NCBI RefSeq assembly: GCF_001279585.1 | Contig: NZ_LGEC01000137.1 | Span: forward strand, 62,001 to 126,000 | Source: Nocardiopsis sp. NRRL B-16309 | GTDB taxonomy: Bacteria; Actinomycetota; Actinomycetes; Streptosporangiales; Streptosporangiaceae | Reading direction: 5' to 3' | DNA length: 64,000 nt | Part shown: one piece after another, positions 47,553-55,673 of the stretch | Numbering within the stretch: the first letter of the stretch is position 1 | Layout: the number at the start of each line of letters is the position of its first letter | Made by a program: the position numbers and the translations under genes | The notes under the pieces: generated by a model | What the model was told of the DNA's origin: nothing | The model's input: only the letters and a program-made list of their open reading frames with translations | Database searches by the model: none

Positions 47553-49988
47553 CTACAGGTCGATACCGACGATGTCCTCCGGGCGCACCGGCGCGTGCGT
47601 CAGCGCGCGTCCGGTGGCGTCGCGGACCGCCGCCACGATCGCCGGGGTCGACGACAGGGTCGGCGGCTCACCCGCGCCGCGCAGCCCGTAGGGCGCGTGC
47701 GGGTCGGGGTGCTCCAGCACCTCGATGCGCATCGGCGGGGTGTCCAGGATCGTCGGGATCAGGTAGTCGGTGAAGGACGGGTTGCGGATCTCGCTGTCCT
47801 TGACCTGGATCTCCTCCATCAGCGCCAGGCCCAGGCCCTGGGTCGAGGCGCCCTGGATCTGGCCGGCCAGCTGCTGCGGGTGCAGCACCTTGCCCACGTC
47901 CTGGACCGCGTCCAGGGCCACGACCTTGACCAGGCCCAGCTCCACGTCCACGTCCACCACCGCGCGGTGGACGCACATCCCGAACTGGGTGTGCGAGGAC
48001 CCCTGGCCCAGGACCGGGTCGATCATCTCCGTGGGGCGGTGGTGGTGCTCGCGGGTCTCCTCCACGACCGTGCCGCCGCTCGCGGACTCGCCCAGCAGGT
48101 CGGCCAGCGACGTCAGCACGCCGTCGGCCGCCGAGACCAGCTTGCCGCCCGCCAGGGACAGGTCCGCGTCGTCGCGGTCGGCCGGGACCACACCGCGTTC
48201 ACGGGCGATCGCGAACACCGACGCGCGCACGGCCTCGCAGGCCATCTTCACCGCGCCGCCGGTCATGTACGACTGGCGGGAGGCGGAGGAGGACCCGGCC
48301 GAGCCCACCCGGGTGTCGGACGGGTTGATGGCCACGTTCTCCACACCGAGTTCGGTGCGGGCGATCTGGCCCTTGACGGTGACCAGGCCCTGGCCGACCT
48401 CGGCGGCGGCGGTGTGCACGAGCACGTTCGGCTCGCCGGCCACGATCTCCAGCCGCACCCGCGCCGTGGAGTAGTCGTCGAAGCCCTCCGAGAAGCACAG
48501 GTTCTTCAGGCCCACGCCGTAGCCCACACCGCGCACGACGCCCTCGCCGTGCGTGGTCCCGGCCACGCCGCCCGGCAGGGTGCGCAGGTCGGAGGGGTCG
48601 GGCAGCTCCGAGCGGTCGACGGGCATCGGCAGGTCCCGGGCGCGCTGGAGCATGTCCGCCATCGGCAGCGGGCTGTGCAGCTCCTGGCCCGTGATGATCC
48701 GCGAACCCTGCGACATGGCGTTCTTGATCCGCAGGTCCACCGGGTGCATGCCCAGCTTCTCGGCGAGCTTGTCCATCTGCGACTCGTAGCCGAAGCACGC
48801 CTGGACCGCGCCGAACCCGCGCATCGCCCCGCACGGCGGGTTCGTGGTGTACACCCCGTAGGCGTCCACCAGCACGTGGGGCACCTCGTAGGGGCCGATG
48901 CCCAGCGAGGAGGCCACACCCACCACGGCGGGCGTCGCCGAGGCGTAGGCGCCGCCGTCCACGATGATCTCCAGCGTGGCGTACAGCAGGGTGCCGTCGG
49001 CCTTGGCGCCGTGCTCGAACCGCATCTTGGCCGGGTGCCGGTGCACGTGGCCGTAGAAGGACTCCTCGCGGTTGTACACGATCTTGACGGGCTTGCCGGT
49101 GCGCAGCGCGAGCATGGCGCCGTGGATCTGCATCGACAGGTCCTCGCGGCCGCCGAAGGCCCCGCCGACCCCCGCCATGGTCATGCGCACCTTGTCCTCG
49201 GGCAGGCCCAGGCAGGGCACGATCTGCCAGAGGTCGCTGTGCAGCCACTGGGTGGCGACGTACAGGTGCACGCCGCCGTCCTCCTCGGGCACGGCCAGGC
49301 CGGACTCGGGACCCAGGAACGCCTGGTCCTGCATGCCGACCTCGTACTCGGTCTCCACGACCGCGTCGGCCCGCGCGCGCAGGGCGTCCAGCACCTCGCG
49401 CTCGCGCTCCTTCTCCCCGGCCACGTCCCGGAACCCGCCGGTGCGGATGGGCTGGTAGCGCACCCGGTTGCCGGACTGGTGGTACTCCTCGTGGATCTTG
49501 AGGGTGCCCTCCTCGTGGACCAGCGGGTACTCGGGGTCCAGGGCGGCCCGGCGCGAGTCGCTGACCGGGGGCAGGACCTCGTAGTCGACCTTGATCCGCT
49601 CCAGGGCGCGGCGCGCGGTCTCGGGGTGGTCGGCGGCCACCAGGGCCACCGGCTCGCCCTTGTAGCGCACCTTGCCGAAGGCCAGCACGGGCTGGTCCTT
49701 GTACTCCAGGCCGTAGCGCTTGGCGCCCGGGACGTCCTCGTGCGTGAGCACGGTCTCCACGCCCGGGACCTTGAGCGCCTCGGTGATGTCGATGCCCAGG
49801 ATCCTCGCGTGCGGGTGGGGGCTGCGCAGGGTCATCCCCCACAGCATGTCCTCCATCCACATGTCCGAGGAGTAGGCGAACTCCCCGGTCACCTTGAGCG
49901 TGCCGTCGGGGCGGCGCGGGCTCGACCCCAGGCCGTCCCTGGTGGTACTGGACAGGTCCGTGACGGTCGGGGCGGTCGTCGTGGCCAT
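47553..49988 (-). CDS. Xanthine dehydrogenase-type molybdopterin-binding subunit
   Basis: 811 residues. The ATG at 49988 overlaps the upstream stop by one base (TGATG) and follows GGAGGTGA. Mo-hydroxylase motifs: RPDGTLKVTGEFAYSSDMW, QDQAFLGPESGLA, MAGVGGAFGGREDLSMQIHGAMLAL, NPPCGAMRGFGAVQACFGYES, AAAEVGQGLVTVKGQIA and the catalytic glutamate in LRGAGEPPTLSSTPAIVAAVRDATG. Works with the FAD (51845) and FeS (51336) subunits of the same operon in purine hydroxylation. The deaminase gene is inserted between the small subunits and this one. Confidence 0.92.
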   Translation of the reverse strand: MATTTAPTVTDLSSTTRDGLGSSPRRPDGTLKVTGEFAYSSDMWMEDMLWGMTLRSPHPHARILGIDITEALKVPGVETVLTHEDVPGAKRYGLEYKDQPVLAFGKVRYKGEPVALVAADHPETARRALERIKVDYEVLPPVSDSRRAALDPEYPLVHEEGTLKIHEEYHQSGNRVRYQPIRTGGFRDVAGEKEREREVLDALRARADAVVETEYEVGMQDQAFLGPESGLAVPEEDGGVHLYVATQWLHSDLWQIVPCLGLPEDKVRMTMAGVGGAFGGREDLSMQIHGAMLALRTGKPVKIVYNREESFYGHVHRHPAKMRFEHGAKADGTLLYATLEIIVDGGAYASATPAVVGVASSLGIGPYEVPHVLVDAYGVYTTNPPCGAMRGFGAVQACFGYESQMDKLAEKLGMHPVDLRIKNAMSQGSRIITGQELHSPLPMADMLQRARDLPMPVDRSELPDPSDLRTLPGGVAGTTHGEGVVRGVGYGVGLKNLCFSEGFDDYSTARVRLEIVAGEPNVLVHTAAAEVGQGLVTVKGQIARTELGVENVAINPSDTRVGSAGSSSASRQSYMTGGAVKMACEAVRASVFAIARERGVVPADRDDADLSLAGGKLVSAADGVLTSLADLLGESASGGTVVEETREHHHRPTEMIDPVLGQGSSHTQFGMCVHRAVVDVDVELGLVKVVALDAVQDVGKVLHPQQLAGQIQGASTQGLGLALMEEIQVKDSEIRNPSFTDYLIPTILDTPPMRIEVLEHPDPHAPYGLRGAGEPPTLSSTPAIVAAVRDATGRALTHAPVRPEDIVGIDL

Positions 49989-51343
49989 CAGCGGTTCACC
50001 TCCTGGAGCAGGGCGCGGTGCGCGGCCCGGCCGCGCGCGGCGGCGGTGTCGGCGGACAGAGTGCGAAGCTCCCCGCGGTCGACGACGGTACGGCCGCCGA
50101 CCAGCAGGCGCTCCAGGGGCGGCGTGGGGCCGAAGACCGTCGCCACCACCGGGTCGTCGATCACGTCGTAGCCGAACCCGTCCACCCGCCACAGGGCGAT
50201 GTCGGCGAGCTTGCCGACGGTGAGCGAGCCGAGTTCGGCGTCACGGCCCAGCACCCGGGCGCCGCCCAGGGTGGCCATGTGCAGGGCCTGGCGGGCGCTG
50301 AGCGCCTGCGGGCCCCTGCGGGCGCGCGCCATCAGCAGCGCCTGGTGCATCTCCCCGGCCAGCGGGGTCAGCTCGCTGGAGGCCGGGCCGTCCACGCCCA
50401 GGCCCACGTGCGCGCCCGCCTCCAGCAGTTCCGTGGTGCGGCAGATGCCCGCGCCCAGACGGGCGTTGGAGGTGGGGCAGTGTGCGATACCGGTTCCGGT
50501 GGCCGCGATCCGTGCGATGGCGGCGTCGGACAGGTGCACCGCGTGCGCGAACCACACGTCCGCGCCCAGCCAGCCGAGCTTCTCGGCGTACTCGACCGGG
50601 GTGCACCCGAACTCGGCCAGGCACTTCTCCTCCTCGTCGAGCGTCTCGGCGAGGTGGGTGTGCAGGCGCACGCCCTTGGCGCGGGCCAGTTCGGCCGCGC
50701 CGACCATCAGCTCCCGGCTCACCGAGAACGGCGAGCAGGGCGCCACGGACACGCGCGTCATCGCGTCGGAGGCGGCGTCGTGGTGGGCGTCGATGGCGGC
50801 GCCGGTGGCCCCCAGCGCCTCGTCCAGGCTCTCCACGACGCTGTCCGGCGGCAGGCCGCCGGAGCTGTGGCCCCGGTCCATCGACCCGCGGGCCAGGTCC
50901 AGGCGGATGCCGACCTCGCGGGCGGCGGCCACCTCGGCGGCGACGATGTCGCCCCGGCCCGAGGGGAAGATGTAGTGGTGGTCGGAGGCGGTGGTGCACC
51001 CCGACAGCGCCAGGTGGCTCATCCCCGCCGACGTCGTGTTCCCCACGACCTCCGCGTCCAGGCGGTGCCAGATCTCGTACGAACCCACCAGCCACTCGAA
51101 GAGGGTCCCATCGGCGAACAGCCCCTGGGTGGCCCACTGGTAGAGGTGGTTGTGCGTGTTGACCAGGCCAGGCGTGGCCAGGCAGCCGCGGCCGTCGACC
51201 TTGCGGGCGCCCGGGATCTCGGGGGCCGGGCCGGGCCCGACGGCCCCGATGCGGCCGTCGCGCACCACGATGTGGCCCTGGGGGTACTCCCCGCCGTCCA
51301 CGGTCACGACGTGGGCGCCCTCGATGACGGTCACGTCACTCAT
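49988..51343 (-). CDS. 8-oxoguanine / guanine deaminase-type amidohydrolase
   Basis: 451 residues. The amidohydrolase metal motif HxH is in GLVNTHNHLYQWATQGLF (residue ~65). Further features are the histidine in RLHTHLAETLDEEEKC, the HAVHLSD ligand and the aspartate in VGLGVDGPASSE. The NHLYQ segment and YIFPSGRGD are characteristic of the 8-oxoguanine deaminase / SAH deaminase-like branch. It would convert 8-oxoguanine or guanine to a urate or xanthine precursor feeding the co-encoded dehydrogenase. Overlaps the FeS subunit gene by 8 bases and the Mo subunit gene by 1 base. Confidence 0.88.
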   Translation of the reverse strand: MSDVTVIEGAHVVTVDGGEYPQGHIVVRDGRIGAVGPGPAPEIPGARKVDGRGCLATPGLVNTHNHLYQWATQGLFADGTLFEWLVGSYEIWHRLDAEVVGNTTSAGMSHLALSGCTTASDHHYIFPSGRGDIVAAEVAAAREVGIRLDLARGSMDRGHSSGGLPPDSVVESLDEALGATGAAIDAHHDAASDAMTRVSVAPCSPFSVSRELMVGAAELARAKGVRLHTHLAETLDEEEKCLAEFGCTPVEYAEKLGWLGADVWFAHAVHLSDAAIARIAATGTGIAHCPTSNARLGAGICRTTELLEAGAHVGLGVDGPASSELTPLAGEMHQALLMARARRGPQALSARQALHMATLGGARVLGRDAELGSLTVGKLADIALWRVDGFGYDVIDDPVVATVFGPTPPLERLLVGGRTVVDRGELRTLSADTAAARGRAAHRALLQEVNR

Positions 51344-51854
51344 GTGCGGCTCCGCTCTCGGCCCGGCGGCCGGCGGCCAGGCGCACGGCGTCCAGGATCT
51401 TCTCGTAGCCGGTGCAGCGGCACAGGTTCCCGGCCAGAGCCTCGCGGATCTCGGCGTCGTCGGGGGCGCCCTTGCCCGCGCCCACGGTGCGCTCCAGCAG
51501 GTCGTCGGTCTGCACGAGCAGCCCCGGCGTGCAGAAGCCGCACTGGACGGCGCCGGCCTCGACGAACGCGTCCTGGACGGTGCCCAGGGTGCGGTCCGAA
51601 CCCTTGCCGGGCTCCTCGGCCAGACCCTCGACCGTGCGTACCGCGCGGCCCTCGGCCTGCCCGGCGGCGATCATGCACGAACACGCCGTCACACCGTCGA
51701 AGTAGACGGTGCACGAGCCGCACTCGCCCTGCTCGCAGGCGTTCTTGCTGCCCGGCAGGCCCAGGCGCTCGCGCAGCACGTACAGCAGGCTCTCGCCCGG
51801 CCACACGTTCTCGGCGGTCATGTCCTCGCCGTTGACGTTGACGTTCACGCGCAT
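51336..51854 (-). CDS. Xanthine dehydrogenase-type [2Fe-2S] subunit
   Basis: 172 residues from ATG 51854, overlapping the FAD subunit gene by 10 bases. Plant-type cluster ligands: NACEQGECGSCTVYFDG with a later C in ACSC. The second cluster is VQCGFCTPG and NLCRCTGYEKILDAV. It carries electrons from the Mo centre to FAD. Followed by the deaminase gene with an 8-base overlap, so the operon is tightly coupled. Confidence 0.95.
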   Translation of the reverse strand: MRVNVNVNGEDMTAENVWPGESLLYVLRERLGLPGSKNACEQGECGSCTVYFDGVTACSCMIAAGQAEGRAVRTVEGLAEEPGKGSDRTLGTVQDAFVEAGAVQCGFCTPGLLVQTDDLLERTVGAGKGAPDDAEIREALAGNLCRCTGYEKILDAVRLAAGRRAESGAAHE

Positions 51855-52714
51855 CGCGTGACTCCCTTCCGGTACTCGGTGGCCGACCAGGTCAGCGCGC
51901 GACGCGCCATCACGGCCATGGAGTGGGTGCGGTACTGCGCGGTGCCGCGCTGGTCGTCGATGGGGCGGGTGACCGAGGCCACCAGCTCGCCGAAGCGCCG
52001 CACGAGGCTCTCCGACGGCAGGGTCGCGCCCTCCCAGTCGAACTCGGCGGCCAGGAACTCCTCGGCCTCCTCGGCGCGGATGGGGGTCGGGGCCACCGAG
52101 CCCAGACCCGTGCCCACGGTGCGCTTCTCCGCGTCCAGGGCCAGGCTGAAGGCGGCCACGGAGATGACCATGGCGTTGCGGGTGCCGATCTTGGCGAACT
52201 GCTGCGGGCCCTTGGGCTCGGGCAGCAGGACGGCCGTGATCAGCTCGTCGTCCTGGCGGGCGGTCGTGCGCAGGGAGAGGTAGAACTCCCGGGCGGGGAC
52301 CCGCCGGCGGCCGCGGACCGAGGCCAGTTCGATCACGGCGTCGGTGGCGAGCAGGGGAGGGTGGGCGTCCCCCGCGGGCGAGGCGCCGCCCAGGTTGCCG
52401 CCCACGGAGCCGCGGTTGCGGATCTGCGGGGAGGCCACGGTGCGCGAGGCCTTCGCCAGAGCGGGAGCGCTCCGCGACAGGTGCTCGACGATCTTGGTGT
52501 AGGGCACACCCGCGCCCAGGCGGGTGTGGTCGCCGTCGGTGCCCCACTCGCCCAGTTCGGGCACGCGGGCCAGGTCGATCAGGGTCGACGGGCGCCGTTT
52601 GTCGAAGTTGAGTTCCACCATGACGTCGGTTCCGCCCATGATGGGGACCCCGTCAGGGTGGGCGCTCTTGGCCTCAAGCGCCTCCTCCAGTGTGGAGGGA
52701 CTCAGGAATTCCAT
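51845..52714 (-). CDS. Xanthine dehydrogenase-type FAD-binding subunit
   Basis: 289 residues from ATG 52714. FAD-binding motifs: VPIMGGTDVMVELNF and ASPQIRNRGSVGGNLGGASPAGDAHPPLLA, followed by the CoxM-type C-terminal domain (GLGSVAPTPIRAEEAEEFL). Unlike the FAD subunit at 38595 it has no cysteine insert, so no 4Fe-4S cluster. First gene of the purine-oxidation operon, divergent from the PucR gene at 53000. Confidence 0.93.
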   Translation of the reverse strand: MEFLSPSTLEEALEAKSAHPDGVPIMGGTDVMVELNFDKRRPSTLIDLARVPELGEWGTDGDHTRLGAGVPYTKIVEHLSRSAPALAKASRTVASPQIRNRGSVGGNLGGASPAGDAHPPLLATDAVIELASVRGRRRVPAREFYLSLRTTARQDDELITAVLLPEPKGPQQFAKIGTRNAMVISVAAFSLALDAEKRTVGTGLGSVAPTPIRAEEAEEFLAAEFDWEGATLPSESLVRRFGELVASVTRPIDDQRGTAQYRTHSMAVMARRALTWSATEYRKGVTRCA

Positions 52715-52851
52715 GCTTGTCCTCGTTGCTCGCCAGGTCGGGTCGGTCAGCGGTCGGGTTAGGCAACTCCTCGGTAAATCCGGTACTGCTGTGAAGTACA
52801 CCACCCCAGGTGGGAGCCCAACTAGCACGCGATGCCATGAAGTGCCAGTGG

Positions 52852-52875
52852 AACGAACCGTTATCGTTGGTCGTT
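52852..52875. promoter_or_regulatory. AACGA/TCGTT repeat cluster in the purine-operon divergent promoter
   Basis: The 285-bp region between the FAD subunit and PucR genes holds an imperfect inverted repeat with AACGAACC on the left and GGTCGTT on the right. Further GCGACGAAC and GCGAAC units follow up to 52901. AT-richer than its surroundings. A plausible PucR binding region; not proven. Confidence 0.4.
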
Positions 52876-52999
52876 TCCTACAAGCGACGAACAGGCGAAC
52901 AATCGGTGCCGAGTGCCACCACCGCCTCCCGCGCGCGACGCCCGACGCGCGCACCGCCCACGGGCCGCGGCCCGCCCACGAGAGTTCAGAGGACCATCC

Positions 53000-54574
53000 A
53001 TGCAGATCAGTGAGCTGGTCGCCGTCAAGCGGCTGCACCTGCGCTTCCTGACGGGAGCCGAGCACCAGCACCGCACCGTGCGCTGGGCCTACACCACGGA
53101 TCTGCTGGAGCCCGCCCGCTACCTGCGCGGGGGCGAGTTCGTCCTCACCGGCATGATGTGGCGCACCCGGCCCCAGGACTCCGAGACCTTCGTGGCCTCC
53201 GTCGTCAGCGCGGGCGCCGTCGCGATCGGCGCGGGCACCGCCCTGGGCGAGATCCCCCCGGACCTGCTGGCCGCCTGCCAGGCACACGACATCCCGCTCG
53301 TGGAGGTCCCCTCCGAGACCTCCTTCGGCGCGGTCACCGAAGAGGTCCTGCGCTCGCTCACCCAACGCCGCTTCACCACCATCGCCGAGACCCGTGACCG
53401 CCACCGCCGCCTGATGGCGGAGGTCGCCGCGGGCGCCGACTTCCCCTCCGCCTTCGCCGACGCCGCCACCCAGGCCTCGATGCGGGCCTGGGTGATCTCC
53501 TCCACCGGCCGCCACGTGGCCGCCACCACCGAACCGCTGCCCGAGCACGACCGAGAGTGGATCGCCGCCCGCGCCCTGACCTGGCCCGCCTTCCCCCACA
53601 CCACCCGCCTGCCCGTCGAGGGCGGCCGTGTGCTCACCGTCGTACCCGTCCAGGCCAAGGACTCCCATCCGCTGTCGAACTGGCTCCTGGTCTGCGCGGG
53701 CGACCACCAGGTGTGGGGCGACGAGGAGCACGAGGCCGTCGCCGAACTGGTGTCGGTGTCGGTGCTGGCGCGCAGCCGGGTCGAGGAGCGCGCCCTGACC
53801 GACGCCCGCCACCTGGAGGGCCTGCCCCGCCTGCTGGCCGCCCAGCGCTTCGACGAGGTCACCGCGCTCATGGACGGCACGGGCGTGGCCACCGGCACCG
53901 AGGACGCGGGGCACGTGATCGTCAGCGCCGTGATGATGCCCGAGCCGCGCGTCCCCGACCTGGCGCGGCGCGTGCTCACCGAACTCGTCGCTGACTGGCC
54001 CGGCGCGGTCGTGACCGGCGAGAACGACACCCTGGCCGTCGTCCCGGTCGAGGGCGGGGAGTCGCAGGCGCGCGAGCGCGCCGAGGAGATCCGGTCCGAA
54101 CTCGTCCACCGCGCGCGCGTCCTGGAGGGCGGGCTGCTGGACTACCGGCTCGCCGTCGGCCTGAGCTCGGCCGCGCACGGCGTGCCCGAGCTGCGCGGAG
54201 CCGCCGTGGAGGCCCGGCACGCGCGCCGCCTGGCCGAGCTGCGCGGCGGTCGCTCGCGCGTGATCGCCGGGGCGGAGATCGACTCCCACGAGCTGCTGCT
54301 GGCCTCGGTGCCCGAGGAGGTGCAGACCTCCTACCGCGAACGCCTGCTCGGGCCGCTGGTGGCCTACGACCGCGACCACCGCTCGGAGCTGGTGACGACC
54401 CTGGAGCGGTTCCTGGAGCACTCCGGCTCCTGGCAGCGCTGCGCCTCGGCCATGCACGTGCACGTCAACACCCTGCGGTACCGGATCGGCCGCGTGGAGG
54501 AGCTGACCGGCCGCGACATGAGCAGCCTCGAACACCGCGTCGACCTGTTCCTGGCCCTGAAGCTGCGCGACTGA
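53000..54574 (+). CDS. PucR-family purine catabolism regulator
   Basis: 524 residues from ATG 53000 with AGAGGA upstream. The N-terminal PucR domain has MQISELVAVKRLHLRFL and YLRGGEFVLTGMMWR. The middle is a CdaR GGDEF-like region. The C-terminal HTH is TLERFLEHSGSWQRCASAMHVHVNTLRYRIGRVEELTGRDM. Divergent from the xanthine-dehydrogenase/deaminase operon, so it probably activates those genes in response to purine supply, as PucR does in Bacillus. Compare the PucR protein at 20522, which has a collagen-like insert that is absent here. Confidence 0.9.
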   Translation: MQISELVAVKRLHLRFLTGAEHQHRTVRWAYTTDLLEPARYLRGGEFVLTGMMWRTRPQDSETFVASVVSAGAVAIGAGTALGEIPPDLLAACQAHDIPLVEVPSETSFGAVTEEVLRSLTQRRFTTIAETRDRHRRLMAEVAAGADFPSAFADAATQASMRAWVISSTGRHVAATTEPLPEHDREWIAARALTWPAFPHTTRLPVEGGRVLTVVPVQAKDSHPLSNWLLVCAGDHQVWGDEEHEAVAELVSVSVLARSRVEERALTDARHLEGLPRLLAAQRFDEVTALMDGTGVATGTEDAGHVIVSAVMMPEPRVPDLARRVLTELVADWPGAVVTGENDTLAVVPVEGGESQARERAEEIRSELVHRARVLEGGLLDYRLAVGLSSAAHGVPELRGAAVEARHARRLAELRGGRSRVIAGAEIDSHELLLASVPEEVQTSYRERLLGPLVAYDRDHRSELVTTLERFLEHSGSWQRCASAMHVHVNTLRYRIGRVEELTGRDMSSLEHRVDLFLALKLRD

Positions 54575-54715
54575 GCCGGCGCCGGTCCGGGCCCGCCCTC
54601 GCGGCGGGACGGGTCCGCCTCCGGGGCCGGACCCCGCGCCCGGTACCGCGTCACCGCCGCGCTGGTCGCGGCCGTCGGCGCACCCTCCCCGGTTCTGTCA
54701 CCGGGGGAGGCTAGG

Positions 54716-55426
54716 GTGCGCGCGATGAGCACCGACCTCTCCACACCCCTGACCGCCGACGCCGACCTGTCCGGCGCGGACCTGCGCGACGCGCTCGCCA
54801 AGCCGATCGGACAGCGCCAGGAGTTCGTGCGCTGCGACCTGTCCCAGGCCGACCTGCGCGAGACCGACCTCGTGGACGCCGTCTTCACCGACTGCCGCCT
54901 GGACGGCGCCCGGCTGGAACGGGCGCTCCTGGACGGGGCGCGACTGACGGGCGGCAGCGCGGCGGGCGCGGCCTTCTCCGGTGCGGAGTGCGCCGACGCC
55001 CGGTTCGAGCGGGTGGACCTGGCCAACACGCGCTGGCAGAGCGCCCTGCTCACCGACGCGGAGTTCACCGGCTGCCGGATGACCGGGGCGGGCCTGACGT
55101 CGCTGCGGGGGGTGGGGTACTCCTTCGCGCACTGCAACCTCATGCTGGCCCGGTGCAAGGGCCTGTCCCTGCGGGGCCGGACGCTGGAGGGGCTGCGCAT
55201 GGACGAAGCCGACCTGGCGAGCGCGGACCTGCGCGAGACCGTGTGGATGGAGTCGCGGCTGCGCGGCGCCAACCTCGTCAACGCCCGCTTCCAGGGCGCG
55301 GACCTGCGCGGCGCCGACCTGGGAGAACTCGCCCTGGACCAGGCCGGGTACCTGCGCGGGGCCACCATCAGCCCGGCCCAGGCGGGGACCATCCTCGGGG
55401 CGCTGGGCATCACCGTCGTGGAGTAG
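54716..55426 (+). CDS. Pentapeptide-repeat protein
   Basis: 236 residues from GTG 54716, supported by GGGGGAGG five bases upstream; ATG 54725 is an alternative start. The protein is a run of A(D/N)LxX pentapeptides, for example ADLSGADLRDAL, CDLSQADLRETDLVDAVF, ANLVNARFQGADLRGADLGELAL, which fold as a right-handed quadrilateral helix. A less regular segment around residues 130-150 (GVGYSFAHCNLMLARCKG) may be a loop as in Qnr-like proteins. Some such proteins mimic DNA and protect gyrase (Qnr, MfpA); whether this one does is unknown. Monocistronic. Confidence 0.85.
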   Translation: MRAMSTDLSTPLTADADLSGADLRDALAKPIGQRQEFVRCDLSQADLRETDLVDAVFTDCRLDGARLERALLDGARLTGGSAAGAAFSGAECADARFERVDLANTRWQSALLTDAEFTGCRMTGAGLTSLRGVGYSFAHCNLMLARCKGLSLRGRTLEGLRMDEADLASADLRETVWMESRLRGANLVNARFQGADLRGADLGELALDQAGYLRGATISPAQAGTILGALGITVVE

Positions 55427-55638
55427 GAGCCGGGCGGCGCGGCCGGACGGGACGGGGGACGGGTGCCAGGGGGCGGCGGCCGGGTGCGTGCCCCCGCCCG
55501 CTCTGGCCAGCGGAGGCGAGGGCCCGCTCGGGTGGCCGCGCTGACGTGCGGGTCCGCTCCGGTCCCCGATGGCAGACATGTCCGGAAGGTGTCTTGCGGC
55601 GAACGGCGTTCGAAACTACGGTCAGTCGCGAACCGGGT

Positions 55639-55656
55639 TGTCGAACCGGTTCGACA
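55639..55656. promoter_or_regulatory. Perfect 18-bp LacI-type operator before the glycosidase
   Basis: TGTCGAACCGGTTCGACA is a perfect palindrome with a central CpG-type CCGG. It ends 17 bases before the ATG at 55674 and overlaps the leader just before the ribosome site. LacI-family sugar regulators bind palindromes of this size. No LacI gene is in the window. Confidence 0.65.
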
Positions 55657-55673
55657 CCTCCTTGAGGAGAACC

